Source of the DNA: Collinsella sp.
GTDB taxonomy: Bacteria > Actinomycetota > Coriobacteriia > Coriobacteriales > Coriobacteriaceae
NCBI GenBank assembly: GCA_019419545.1
Contig: DXZT01000012.1
Coordinates: 1 to 37,179 of the forward strand
Direction: 5' to 3'
Length of the DNA stretch: 37,179 nt
This document shows, in pieces, positions 25,327 through 33,568 of the stretch (the first letter of the stretch is position 1; each line of letters opens with the position of its first letter). The position numbers and the translations under genes are program-made. A model generated the notes under the pieces. That model had not been told where the DNA came from. It searched no databases and saw only the letters and a list, made by a program, of their open reading frames with translations.

Positions 25327-26199
25327 CTACTCGGAAAGCTCAAAGCCGTACTTAGCCCAAATCTTCTGGGCCTTCTTGTTGGTCAGACAGAAGTCAATGA
25401 ACGCCTTGGCCTCGTCGGCGTGCTCGGAGCTCTCGGCAACGGCACCCGGGTACACGATGGGCTTGTGCGAATCCTCGGGGCACACGAAGGCCTCCTCGAT
25501 GCCGTCGTAGCGGAAGATATCGGAGCTGTAGACAAAACCGGCCACGCAGTCGCCTGTGGACACATAGGCGGCGGCGGTGCCCACCTTATCGGCCAGTGCA
25601 ACCTTATCGGCGATTTCGGGAGCATACTCGCCGTCGTCGCCCTCAGCGCCGGTGTAGAGGCCCACGGAGGCCAGGGCCTGGTTGGCGTACTTTCCGGCGG
25701 GAACGGTCTTGGCGTCGCCGATGGCGATCTTGCCGTCCAGGTTCGCGATGTCGGCAATGGCCTCGACCTTGGTGTCGGAGCCCTCGGCGCGAATGATCAC
25801 AAGGTCATTGACGAACATATCCTCACGGGTGTCGGCGTCGACGAGCTCAGCGGTCTCAGCGTCATCCATGGTGCCCTTGGAAGCAGTGATGAGCACGTCG
25901 GCCGTGGCGCCGGCACGCATCTGCTCGACGAGGTCGCCGGAGGCCTTAAACTGCGTGTCGGCAAAGGTGGTACCGGTCTGATCGGTGTAGAGCTTCTGAA
26001 CCTCGGGCAGAGCTTTCTCGAGCGAGTTGGCGGCAAATACCTGCAGCTCGACAGCTTTCTTGGACGAAATCTTGGCGGAGCCGGCATCGGAACCGGTCGA
26101 CTCAGGCTCCTTGTTGCCGGAGCAGCCGGCAAGCCCAAGACCGGCAGCGGCGACAGCAGAAAGCGAGACGAATCCGCGGCGAGAAACCATATCGAACAT
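25327..26199 (-). CDS. modA: Molybdate-binding lipoprotein of the ABC transporter
   Basis: This 290-residue extracellular solute-binding protein delivers molybdate to ModB. The N-terminus MFDMVSRRGFVSLSAVA has a twin-arginine-like SRRGF motif and a lipobox LAGC with the lipidated cysteine at C26. A Ser/Gly-rich linker follows, then the binding domain (LQVFAANSLEKALPEV, DVLITASKGTMDDAE, VPAGKYANQAL, PIVYPGAVAESSEH) typical of ModA. The ATG at 26199 has AAAGGG six bases upstream; a TTG two codons earlier is too close to that site. It is the first gene of modA-modB-modC and follows a control region rich in palindromes. Confidence 0.93.
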   Translation of the reverse strand: MFDMVSRRGFVSLSAVAAAGLGLAGCSGNKEPESTGSDAGSAKISSKKAVELQVFAANSLEKALPEVQKLYTDQTGTTFADTQFKASGDLVEQMRAGATADVLITASKGTMDDAETAELVDADTREDMFVNDLVIIRAEGSDTKVEAIADIANLDGKIAIGDAKTVPAGKYANQALASVGLYTGAEGDDGEYAPEIADKVALADKVGTAAAYVSTGDCVAGFVYSSDIFRYDGIEEAFVCPEDSHKPIVYPGAVAESSEHADEAKAFIDFCLTNKKAQKIWAKYGFELSE

Positions 26200-26259
26200 G
26201 TTCAACCCTTTCGAAGACTACACCCGGGCGCCCCGCCGCGAGCTTTATTCTGTAATTAG

Positions 26260-26311
26260 ATTATACTTCGGTGCGAATAATGATTATGAGAAATTATTCT
26301 CGTTTGAGAAT
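26260..26311 (-). promoter_or_regulatory. modABC promoter and palindromic operator region
   Basis: On the minus strand a perfect -10 TATAAT (26265-26260) lacks a good -35, suggesting regulator control. Immediately upstream are overlapping palindromes: GAGAAATTATTCTC (26288-26301) and ATTCTCGTTTGAGAAT (26296-26311), plus ATAATGATTAT nearer the -10. The AT-rich dyads resemble a metalloregulator site (Fur/DtxR- or ModE-like); which one cannot be told by eye. Confidence 0.5.
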
Positions 26312-26353
26312 ATAGTTTCAGGAATGCCTACAGAATGCCGCCCCCTTGGGCGC

Positions 26354-26390
26354 AAATAAAAGGCGGAGCAGCCGTTCAGGTTGCCCCGCC
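26354..26390 (-). terminator. Intrinsic terminator after mogA
   Basis: The minus strand shows a 9-bp stem (GGCGGGGCA / TGCTCCGCC with one G-U) and then TTTTATTT, 14 bp after the mogA stop. It separates the moeA-mogA unit from modABC. Confidence 0.8.
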
Positions 26391-26403
26391 GCAAGTAAAC
26401 CGT

Positions 26404-26883
26404 TTAGTTGGTATGACCGCCGCCTGCCGTCATTTGGGACGCATGCTCCAGCTGGTCTGCTATGGCCTCCCAGCTTTCGCGGGCGGCCTTCGTAGAACCG
26501 GGAAAGTTTACGACAAGTGTATGACCTCGTTGCATGCAAATAGCGCGCGAGAGCATGGCGCGGCGCGTCTTGGTCATGGAGTATGCACGGATTGCCTCGG
26601 CAATACCCGGCACATCGCGGTCGCAGACGGCACGCGTCGCCTCGGGCGTCACATCGCGCATCGAAAGCCCCGTGCCGCCGCAGGTGAGCACGACATTGGC
26701 GTGGCACTCATCGGCGGCTTCCACAATGGCATCACCGATTTCGCTGACGTCGTCGCGCACGACCACATGTGAGGCGACCGTCCAGCCCTGCGCCGCGATG
26801 AGCTCCTCGAGTGCAGCGCCCGCCTCGTCCTGGGCAATATCGCGCGTATCCGAGCACGTCACGATCGAAATCTTCAACTTCAT
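26404..26883 (-). CDS. mogA: Molybdopterin adenylyltransferase-family protein (MogA/MoaB)
   Basis: This 159-residue cytosolic protein of the MogA/MoaB family binds molybdopterin and adenylylates it before molybdenum insertion by MoeA. It starts MKLKISIVTCSDTRD. The signature GGTGLSMRDVTPEAT covers residues 69-83, and NFPGSTKAARE lies near the end. The ATG 26883-26881 has AGGAGG six bases upstream; an in-frame extension to 27093 reads through moeA antisense-like sequence without family similarity and is rejected. It lies 10 bp downstream of moeA. MogA versus MoaB cannot be separated by eye, but the pairing with moeA supports the adenylyltransferase role. Confidence 0.88.
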   Translation of the reverse strand: MKLKISIVTCSDTRDIAQDEAGAALEELIAAQGWTVASHVVVRDDVSEIGDAIVEAADECHANVVLTCGGTGLSMRDVTPEATRAVCDRDVPGIAEAIRAYSMTKTRRAMLSRAICMQRGHTLVVNFPGSTKAARESWEAIADQLEHASQMTAGGGHTN

Positions 26884-26893
26884 AGCATTCCTC

Positions 26894-28156
26894 CTACAGC
26901 ACGGTACCCTCGGGCAGATCGACACGGACGACATCCACGACGTCGCCCGGCTCAAGATCGCACGGGCCCTCGTTGATGCGCAACAGGCAGTTCGCACGCT
27001 GCATGGTTCCGAGCAGCGCCGAGTTCTGGCTGTGCGCCTCGGTGACCGTAAGCTCACCTGTCTGCGCATCGCGCGCAACCGTGGCGCGGTCATAGAAACG
27101 TCGGTCCTGGCGCTTCTTCACGCCATGGGTGAGAACCGCGCGCTGCAGGGGACGCGCGCCCTCGGCAAAGCCGCGCATCTTGCGAATCGCCGGGCGGGCG
27201 AGCATCTCAAAGCCCACGTATGCCGCCGCGGGGTTGCCCGAAAGCCCCAGATAGGGCTTGCCGCCGAGCAGGCCAAACGTAATGGCCTTGCCGGGACGTA
27301 ACGAAATGCGATCGAACAGCACCTCGCCCTCGCGCCGAACCAGCGCCGTCACGTAGTCGTAGTCGCCAGCCGAGGCGCCACCGCTCGTAATGACAAAATC
27401 GCACTCTTGCGCGGCGCGGTACACAAGCTCGGCAATCGCCCGCTCGTCGTCGGGCGCAATGCCGTAGAACACTGGGTCGGCCCCAGCATCGAGTGCCTCG
27501 GCCATTAACGCCGAGGAATTGGAATCGCGAATCTGCCCACGCGCCGGCAGTTGGCCGGCCGCGACCAGCTCCGTGCCCAGCGAGATAACGCCCACACGCG
27601 GGGCGGCGTGCACTCTAACGTTCGCGTAACCGGCGCTCGCCAGCAAACCGGCGCCGGCCGGGGCCACAACCTCGCCAGCGTGCATCACAACATCACCGGC
27701 ATGGGCCTCCTCGCCTGTAGCTCGAACGTTCTCCCCCACCTTAGCCGGTGCCGAGAAGCTCACGTGTGAGCCCTCGTTGCCGTCGCCGTCGAGCACCTCG
27801 ACGACCTCGTATTTCACAACGGCATCCGCACCTTCGGGCACCGGTGCACCCGTCATAATACGGACGGTCTCGCCCGCGCCAATCGCGCCCTCAAACACAT
27901 GGCCCGCCGCCTCGTGCCCCACGACGGAAAGCGTCACGGGCGTATCGGAGGACGCCTTGGCGAGGTCGTCGGCACGCACGGCATATCCATCCATGGCGCT
28001 GTTGGCAAACGGCGAGATATCGATATCGGCCGTGGCATCCTCAGCCAGGGGAAGACCGGCCGCCTGCCAAACCGGGATCTCGACGAGCTCGGTCCTGCGC
28101 ACCTGCGAAAGGACGATTGCCTGCGCGTCCTCCAGCGGGATGAGCGTCTTAGCCAT
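26894..28156 (-). CDS. moeA: Molybdopterin molybdenumtransferase
   Basis: This 420-residue enzyme inserts molybdate into adenylylated molybdopterin. The four-domain layout is visible from its motifs: DIDISPFANSAMDGYAVRADD near the start, TGAPVPEGADAVV, an MPT-binding domain with VGVISLGTEL, RDSNSSAL and TSGGASAGDYDYV, then GLSGNPAAAYVGFEM, and a C-terminal beta-barrel domain. Length matches the family (about 400-420). The ATG 28156-28154 has AGAGG upstream; a GTG at 28162 lies inside that site. It is the first gene of moeA-mogA and has a -10 TATACT at 28220-28215. Confidence 0.93.
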   Translation of the reverse strand: MAKTLIPLEDAQAIVLSQVRRTELVEIPVWQAAGLPLAEDATADIDISPFANSAMDGYAVRADDLAKASSDTPVTLSVVGHEAAGHVFEGAIGAGETVRIMTGAPVPEGADAVVKYEVVEVLDGDGNEGSHVSFSAPAKVGENVRATGEEAHAGDVVMHAGEVVAPAGAGLLASAGYANVRVHAAPRVGVISLGTELVAAGQLPARGQIRDSNSSALMAEALDAGADPVFYGIAPDDERAIAELVYRAAQECDFVITSGGASAGDYDYVTALVRREGEVLFDRISLRPGKAITFGLLGGKPYLGLSGNPAAAYVGFEMLARPAIRKMRGFAEGARPLQRAVLTHGVKKRQDRRFYDRATVARDAQTGELTVTEAHSQNSALLGTMQRANCLLRINEGPCDLEPGDVVDVVRVDLPEGTVL

Positions 28157-28214
28157 ATACACCTCTTACATGCCACGGCGCGCAACAGTGGCGCCGATTC
28201 TTTATGTTTGGTTC

Positions 28215-28220
28215 AGTATA
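28215..28220 (-). promoter_or_regulatory. -10 box of the moeA-mogA promoter
   Basis: TATACT on the minus strand lies 59 bp upstream of the moeA start. A weak -35 candidate (GTCTTG, 17 bp upstream) accompanies it. It is back to back with the plus-strand promoter of the ClC gene. Confidence 0.45.
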
Positions 28221-28335
28221 ATCCCTCGCTGCCCGCTCAAGACATGGCCCGCAACGGCAAATACACCTGTCGGCCACGCGCCTTTCGTAACAGAACCGAA
28301 ACCTGTCAATTGCCTTGAGGCACGGGGTGCCGTCT

Positions 28336-28341
28336 TATAAT
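28336..28341 (+). promoter_or_regulatory. -10 box of the ClC antiporter promoter
   Basis: TATAAT on the plus strand lies 29 bp before the ATG, giving a leader of only about 23 nt. A CTTGAG-like -35 is present but weak. The short leader leaves no room for a fluoride riboswitch. Confidence 0.5.
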
Positions 28342-28370
28342 GCATGCATCGCAACAAAAAAGAGGACGTT

Positions 28371-29792
28371 ATGGCTTTTATCGATAAACGTGAAAATACA
28401 CTCGACCCGTCTGATGACACCCGTCAGGACACAGACGGCAGGTCCTTCTCTCCGGCCGACTTGATCATCAGCGGTCGCAACCAGCTCACCCGCTCCGAAC
28501 AGCTCTTGGCCGCCGACACGCGCCGCAATGCCCACAACATGCTCGCGAGCGCCAAGCTGCTCGCGCTCGTCGTTGTCGTTTCGCTCGCCATGGGCGTTGC
28601 CGCTTGGGCGTTTTTGGCCTCACTGGATATTGCGACCGATTATCGCGAGAGCCATGCGTGGATCTACGCCCTGCTCCCCGTCGTGGGCGTGGCCACCGCG
28701 TGGGTCTACAAGAACCACGGTCTCGCCGCCAAACGCGGTAACAACCTGGTCATCGACTCCGCCCTGGGCACACGACTCATCCATGCGCGCATGGCCATCC
28801 TCACGTTTGTGTGCTCCACGCTCACGCATCTGACGGGCGGCTCGGCTGGCCGCGAGGGCGCCGCGGTGCAGATCGGCGGTACCATCGCCAGCAATGTCTC
28901 GAGCCTTGCCCATCTCAAAAAGCACGACCACCACGACCTCATGCTCGCCGGTATCTCGTCTGCCTTTGGCGCCGTGTTCGGATCACCTCTCGCCGGGGCT
29001 TTCTTTGGTATGGAGATGTGCTTTATCGGCAAAATCGACTACACCGCGGGCATCTACTGCCTGGTTGCCTCGTTTACCGGCTACTTTACGTCGCTTGCCT
29101 TGGGAACCGAGTACGAGGCGAATGTTATCGCCAGCGTTCCCGCCATGACGCCCAAAACGGTCGTTATCGTTGTTATCAGCGCAATTATCTTCGGCCTGAC
29201 GGCACGCCTCTTTGCCTGGTCGGTTCGAACCGTCAAGAGCCTGTACGGTCGCTTTATCACCAATTACCTCGTTCGCGCACTTATAGGAGCACTCGTGGTT
29301 TTGGCCGCCTATGCCCTCCTCGACGCCTGGGACTACGCCGGCCTTTCCACGTGGCTTTCCGGCGCCGGATTTGCAGGCAACACCACCCTGGCGGACGCAG
29401 TCATCAAGTTGGTCGTCACAGCGCTTACCCTGGGCCCGGGCTTCCAAGGCGGCGAGGTCACGCCCCTGTTTGGCATCGGTGCGGCACTCGGTGGCTGGAT
29501 CGGTTGCCTTACCGGGCTCGACCCCAGTTTTCTAGCGGCTCTCGGCATGCTCGGCGTGTTCTGCGCCGGCCTCAACGTGCCCATCACCACCTGCATGATG
29601 GCCATCGACCTGTTCCACGGCACGGCCGCCGGGTTCTTTGTCATCGTGGCCTTTATCAGCTACCTAACCGGCGGACACCGCGGCGTGTACCCCGCCCAGC
29701 GCATCATCTCACCCAAGCGCCGTTCGCTTATTGTGGATGAGGGCGGCACGGTAGCGGATGCTATCGAACGCCACAACGACCTGATAGAGTAG
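28371..29792 (+). CDS. ClC-family anion/proton antiporter (CLC-F-like)
   Basis: This 473-residue polytopic membrane protein of the chloride channel family has a ~65-residue cytoplasmic N-terminus. The proton-glutamate motif is GGSAGREGAAVQIGG (about residue 156 onward), and the second pore motif is GFQGGEVTPLFGIGAALG (about 357 onward). The stretch AKRGNNLVID occupies the place of the canonical GSGIP motif. GNN and GGEVTPLF variants are seen in the CLC-F branch, which exports fluoride, rather than in chloride exchangers (family knowledge from memory, moderate certainty). ATG 28371 has AGAGGA upstream; a start at 28344 would coincide with the transcription start. Confidence 0.85.
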   Translation: MAFIDKRENTLDPSDDTRQDTDGRSFSPADLIISGRNQLTRSEQLLAADTRRNAHNMLASAKLLALVVVVSLAMGVAAWAFLASLDIATDYRESHAWIYALLPVVGVATAWVYKNHGLAAKRGNNLVIDSALGTRLIHARMAILTFVCSTLTHLTGGSAGREGAAVQIGGTIASNVSSLAHLKKHDHHDLMLAGISSAFGAVFGSPLAGAFFGMEMCFIGKIDYTAGIYCLVASFTGYFTSLALGTEYEANVIASVPAMTPKTVVIVVISAIIFGLTARLFAWSVRTVKSLYGRFITNYLVRALIGALVVLAAYALLDAWDYAGLSTWLSGAGFAGNTTLADAVIKLVVTALTLGPGFQGGEVTPLFGIGAALGGWIGCLTGLDPSFLAALGMLGVFCAGLNVPITTCMMAIDLFHGTAAGFFVIVAFISYLTGGHRGVYPAQRIISPKRRSLIVDEGGTVADAIERHNDLIE

Positions 29793-29878
29793 ATGTAATA
29801 ATCGCCGTGCAGCCACAATCGGGGGCAATTCGACCTGAGCGCGACCGCACCGTCATGCCACACGCCGGGAGTCGCCCC

Positions 29879-30841
29879 ATGCACGCAACTGATTTTGGTC
29901 GCACGCTCATCATCGCCAACCCAGCCGCCCAGTCGGGTGCGGCGCGCGAGGTTGCCGAGCGCCTGCAGCGCTTTTTGGATATGACCGCGCGCGCATCCCA
30001 GTTTGACCTGGTGCTGACCGAACGCGCGGGGCACGCCAAGGAGCTTGCCGCGCGAGCCCGGGGTTATCGAACCGTTATCGCCCTTGGCGGCGACGGCGTG
30101 ATCCACGAGGTCGTCAACGGGCTTATGACGCAGGAAGAGGCCGTCCGTCCTGCCCTCGCCGTCCTGCCTGTGGGCTCCGGCAACGATTTTGCCCAGACGC
30201 TTGGAATCGACGATTTCTCCGGTAAGGATTTTGGCGCGCTGCTCACCTGCGAGCTGCAACGTCAGGACATCGGACGCATTCGCTCGTGGAGCCCTGGTAG
30301 CGGCAGCGGCGAGGCTACCGTCGAGTACTACGACCAGACGCTTTCGGTCGGCATCGATGCCGCCATCGGCCTGGGCACCACCGAACTGCGCAAAAAGACC
30401 GGCTTGACGGGCGCTCCGCTCTACACCCTCTCGGGACTTGAGCAGTTTGGCCTGCGCTATCGCAACTACCCCATGACAGCCAGCTTTGACGGCGCGCCCG
30501 CCGAGCGCATGAGGGCGATTATCATGGCGATTCAGCTGGGTCCCACGTATGGCTCGGGCTATCGCATCTGCCCCGATGCCGACCCCTGCGACGGCATCCT
30601 CGACGTCTGCTACGCCTGCGGCCCCGTCCCTCGCGCAATCGCCCTGCCCATGTTCCTTTCGGCCAAGGACGGCCACCATACCAAGTTGCCACCGGTTCGC
30701 ATGCGCCGCTGTCGGCATGCCGAGCTCACCTTCGAGCAGCCCGACTATCCCATCCAGGCAGACGGCGAGCCCGTTGTCGCCTCGCGCATCGAGGTCGATG
30801 TCCTCGGCAGCGCCCTCCAAGTTTGGCACCCCACCCGCTAG
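29879..30841 (+). CDS. Diacylglycerol kinase-family lipid kinase (YegS/DgkB-like)
   Basis: This 320-residue cytosolic or membrane-associated lipid kinase is predicted to phosphorylate diacylglycerol or a related lipid. The N-terminus reads TLIIANPAAQSG, the nucleotide motif is GGDGVIHEVVNGL (about 70-82), and the second motif is LPVGSGNDFAQTLG (about 97 onward). The C-terminal beta-sandwich ends IQADGEPV, typical of the family. The start ATG 29879 has GGGAG seven bases upstream; an in-frame GTG at 29807 and ATG at 29855 lack good sites. It lies 86 bp after the ClC gene, possibly in the same transcript. Confidence 0.88.
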   Translation: MHATDFGRTLIIANPAAQSGAAREVAERLQRFLDMTARASQFDLVLTERAGHAKELAARARGYRTVIALGGDGVIHEVVNGLMTQEEAVRPALAVLPVGSGNDFAQTLGIDDFSGKDFGALLTCELQRQDIGRIRSWSPGSGSGEATVEYYDQTLSVGIDAAIGLGTTELRKKTGLTGAPLYTLSGLEQFGLRYRNYPMTASFDGAPAERMRAIIMAIQLGPTYGSGYRICPDADPCDGILDVCYACGPVPRAIALPMFLSAKDGHHTKLPPVRMRRCRHAELTFEQPDYPIQADGEPVVASRIEVDVLGSALQVWHPTR

Positions 30842-30862
30842 CAAGACCAGTGGAACAAGCGA

Positions 30863-31243
30863 CTACTCGTCTCTGCCCGGCTTGCGCCGGTTGGCCTTTT
30901 TAATGGCATTGAAGTGCTTGTCATTGAGCCTGCGCTGACGAGAGCGCTGGGGCACCTTGGTCTTTACGCGTCGGCGCGGTGGACGCCCGCGACGCTCAAG
31001 CTCGGCGCGCAGCTTGCGCAGGCAGCTCGCGCGATTTTGGAACTGGCTACGGCTCTCGCGCGCCGTCACGGTAATCCCTGTGGGCACATGCTTCATGCGC
31101 ACCGCCGAGTCCGTCGTGTTCACGCCCTGACCGCCCGGACCCGTCGCGCGAAACACCTGCACCTCGCAATCACGCGCCAACTCCTCGGCCGACATCTCGG
31201 CATAGCGCGCATACTCGCGCCATCCCATCTTGTTCTCATCCAT
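30863..31243 (-). CDS. GGQ-motif ribosome-rescue/peptide release factor-like protein (ArfB/YaeJ type)
   Basis: This 126-residue protein consists mainly of the release-factor catalytic domain. The motif GPGGQGVNTTDSAVRMKH, with GGQ at residues 37-39, is followed by a long Arg/Lys-rich tail (RRGRPPRRRVKTK to the end). It lacks the codon-recognition domains of RF1/RF2, so it resembles ArfB/ICT1, which free stalled ribosomes by hydrolysing peptidyl-tRNA with the basic tail in the mRNA channel. The ATG 31243-31241 has GGGAGG seven bases upstream. An upstream in-frame extension runs through the xpt terminator and is rejected. Confidence 0.85.
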   Translation of the reverse strand: MDENKMGWREYARYAEMSAEELARDCEVQVFRATGPGGQGVNTTDSAVRMKHVPTGITVTARESRSQFQNRASCLRKLRAELERRGRPPRRRVKTKVPQRSRQRRLNDKHFNAIKKANRRKPGRDE

Positions 31244-31262
31244 ATCAACGCCTCCCCTCATA

Positions 31263-31299
31263 CAAAAAATGTGACAAAGGGACAGTCCCTTTGTCACAT
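31263..31299 (-). terminator. Intrinsic terminator of xpt
   Basis: A perfect 15-bp stem (arms 31269-31283 and 31285-31299, ATGTGACAAAGGGAC and complement) has a one-base centre. On the minus strand it is followed by TTTTTTG. It lies 27 bp after the xpt stop and 20 bp upstream of the ArfB-like start. Confidence 0.85.
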
Positions 31300-31326
31300 C
31301 GCATACCAATCGCTTGTGTTACGCGC

Positions 31327-31905
31327 CTAGGCGAAGGTAATCTCGCCGTTTTCACAGTCCATATCGGCGATACGGGCCAGGCTCTCAACGCGGAAGCCGC
31401 GCTTGCGGAGCTTATCGCCACCGCCCTGGAAGCCCTTCTCCACCGCAATGCCAATACCGGAAACCTCGGCACCCGCGGCCTCGCAGATCTTGATAAGGCC
31501 CTCGAGCGCGCAGCCGTTGGCCAGGAAGTCGTCGATGATCAGGACCTTATCGCCCTCGGACAGGAAACGCTTGCCCACGATGACCGGGTACTCCTTTTGC
31601 TTGGTAAAGGAATAGATGGTCGTAGCATACTGCTCGCCATCGAGGTTGATGGACTGTGCCTTCTTGGCAAAGACAACCGGCACGCCGCCAAAATGCTGAG
31701 CTGCAATGCAAGCCATGCCAATGCCCGAAGCCTCGATCGTCAGGATCTTGTTGATCTCGACACCTTCAAACAGACGGGCCCACTCGGCGCCCATGTGGTC
31801 AAACAGCTCAACGTCGCACTGGTGGTTGAGGAAGGCATCAACCTTAAGGACGTTACCGGCCTTTACGATGCCGTCATGGCGAATACGATCCTCAAGCTCC
31901 TGCAT
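31327..31905 (-). CDS. xpt: Xanthine phosphoribosyltransferase
   Basis: This 192-residue cytosolic purine salvage enzyme converts xanthine and PRPP to XMP. The N-terminus MQELEDRIRHDG, the substrate region EASGIGMACIAAQHF and the PRPP motif VLIIDDFLANGCALEGL are characteristic. Length matches the family. The start ATG 31905 has AGAAGGGG upstream, and a small CGCGG/CCGCG hairpin (31921-31938) sits in the leader. No purine riboswitch is seen in 31906-32121. Confidence 0.93.
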   Translation of the reverse strand: MQELEDRIRHDGIVKAGNVLKVDAFLNHQCDVELFDHMGAEWARLFEGVEINKILTIEASGIGMACIAAQHFGGVPVVFAKKAQSINLDGEQYATTIYSFTKQKEYPVIVGKRFLSEGDKVLIIDDFLANGCALEGLIKICEAAGAEVSGIGIAVEKGFQGGGDKLRKRGFRVESLARIADMDCENGEITFA

Positions 31906-32121
31906 GGCGCAACCCCTTCTCGCGGCAACGATACCGCGCGATTAATAAACGTTGTTCGATAGTCTACCACGGACCGACCCCCGCCCGCCCCACAAGCCCC
32001 TGCGCACCATAAAGCCGCAAGACCAGCTAATTTGGGACGAGGCTCTTTTAGCTACTTTCAAAGGGACGATAGCCGCCTTCACAAGCAAAAGATGCCGATT
32101 GCGGCAAGCCGCCCCCACAAG

Positions 32122-33426
32122 CTAATGCCAAGCGCGCATCCTCACCAAACGCACCATGGCGAGCGCAAAACCCACAGCGGCCACAGCCATGAGCACATAG
32201 AACACCGAGCGAAAGCCGAACAGGAACACATCCGGACGGCCTGCAACGAAACTGGTCACGGACTCGCCCATCGCCACGCTCATCTGCCCATACAGGATAT
32301 GCGATGCCGCTGTAATGCCCACTGCCATACCCGCATAGCGCGCCAGGCTACCCAGGCTGCCCGCAAAGCCGAGCGCTTCGCGCGGAGCCGAGCCCATATA
32401 CAGCGAGTTATTGGGGCTCTGGAAAATCGACGTACCGCACGACATAAACGCGACGCAGCACACGATCACAGGGATGGAAGAGTGCTCGTCGAGCGTACTT
32501 ACCGCAAAAAGACCGCATACGTACACGCCTAGGCCGACCGCCGTGGGGCCCTCGCAGCCAACACGGTCCGAAACCGTACCCGAAAGCGGGCCGATAAAGG
32601 CATTCACCATCGGCAGCGCCAAAAAGAGCAATCCGGAAATGTCGGAACCAAAGCCGTGGGCGTCCTGAAAATAGAACGGCAGGATAAACTCTGATGCGCC
32701 AATACCAACGAACACGATGAGCATGCAGGCGAGGTTGATGGTGAAGGCCGAATTTGCAAAGCAGCGACGAGCGGCCTCGATCAGGGACATGGGGCGCTCG
32801 TCAGCCTCCGGCTTAACATGCGGCAGCGTATAGAGCCCCACGATAAATGAGATGACGCCAATGGGCAGGTTGATGAGGAAGATACTCTCCCAGGGAAAGC
32901 TTGCCACCAGCATGCCGCCCAGCACGGGGCCACACATCATGCCGAGGGCCACGAAGGTCGCGAGAATACCCATGGCACGACCTCGTTCGCGCGCCGAAAA
33001 CGACTCGGTAATGATACCCATGTTGTTGGCCATGGCCGCCGCGCAACCGACGCCCTGAACGATGCGTGCCAGGATAAGAACCTCGAGCGAGGCCGAAAGG
33101 CCGCACAGCAGCGAACCGACCGAAAAGACGATGATGCCCAGCTGGAACACATTCACCTTGCCGCGCACGTCGCCCAGACGGCCAAACGGCAACATAGCCA
33201 CGCACGTCGCAAGCAGATACACCGAGCTTACCAGCTGAATGCGATCGAGGCCCACGCCCAGCTCCTTTTGCATCACGGGCAACGCCACGGTCACGACGGT
33301 CGAATCCAGACACGACATAAACGTCATGATGAGCACGGTAAACAGAATCGCCCATTTGTTCTTGCCATGGGTGTCGCCCTCAAGGGCAATGTGCTCGCGG
33401 CGCAGCTGCTCTGCAGTTTTCTCCAT
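32122..33426 (-). CDS. MFS transporter, EmrB/QacA (DHA2)-like
   Basis: This 434-residue membrane protein is probably a drug or metabolite exporter driven by protons. The first helix carries MSCLDSTVVTVALPVMQKELG, the DHA2-type motif. It is followed by the motif-A-like GRLGDVRGKVNVF, IVQGVGCAAAMANNMG and ARERGRAMG, and motif-C-like GPVLGGML. About 12 helices fit the length, which is short for the 14-helix DHA2 group. The ATG at 33426 is preferred because AAAGGA lies five bases upstream; the ATG at 33432 abuts that site. Substrate cannot be inferred. Confidence 0.85.
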   Translation of the reverse strand: MEKTAEQLRREHIALEGDTHGKNKWAILFTVLIMTFMSCLDSTVVTVALPVMQKELGVGLDRIQLVSSVYLLATCVAMLPFGRLGDVRGKVNVFQLGIIVFSVGSLLCGLSASLEVLILARIVQGVGCAAAMANNMGIITESFSARERGRAMGILATFVALGMMCGPVLGGMLVASFPWESIFLINLPIGVISFIVGLYTLPHVKPEADERPMSLIEAARRCFANSAFTINLACMLIVFVGIGASEFILPFYFQDAHGFGSDISGLLFLALPMVNAFIGPLSGTVSDRVGCEGPTAVGLGVYVCGLFAVSTLDEHSSIPVIVCCVAFMSCGTSIFQSPNNSLYMGSAPREALGFAGSLGSLARYAGMAVGITAASHILYGQMSVAMGESVTSFVAGRPDVFLFGFRSVFYVLMAVAAVGFALAMVRLVRMRAWH

Positions 33427-33452
33427 ATCCATCCTTTCGAGTGGCCCAACGC

Positions 33453-33500
33453 AAAAAACGGGGCCCCAATCGCCTGCAAACAGCCGCGATTGGGGCCCCG
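33453..33500 (-). terminator. Strong intrinsic terminator of metY
   Basis: A perfect 15-bp stem (arms 33459-33473 and 33486-33500, CGGGGCCCCAATCGC and complement) has a 12-nt loop and is followed on the minus strand by TTTTTT. It lies between metY and the MFS gene. Confidence 0.92.
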
Positions 33501-33568
33501 CCTACGGAATCGGAACTAAAGGTCGCCGAAGCTTTCTGCCAGCATCGGCGCCTTGTGCGAACGCTAGC

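Noticed and set aside
28342..28370. Fluoride riboswitch upstream of the ClC gene
   Set aside because: The leader between the -10 box and the start codon is too short and lacks the motif.
31906..32121. Purine riboswitch upstream of xpt
   Set aside because: No conserved purine aptamer core or P1-flanked three-way junction could be found in the 216-bp leader region.
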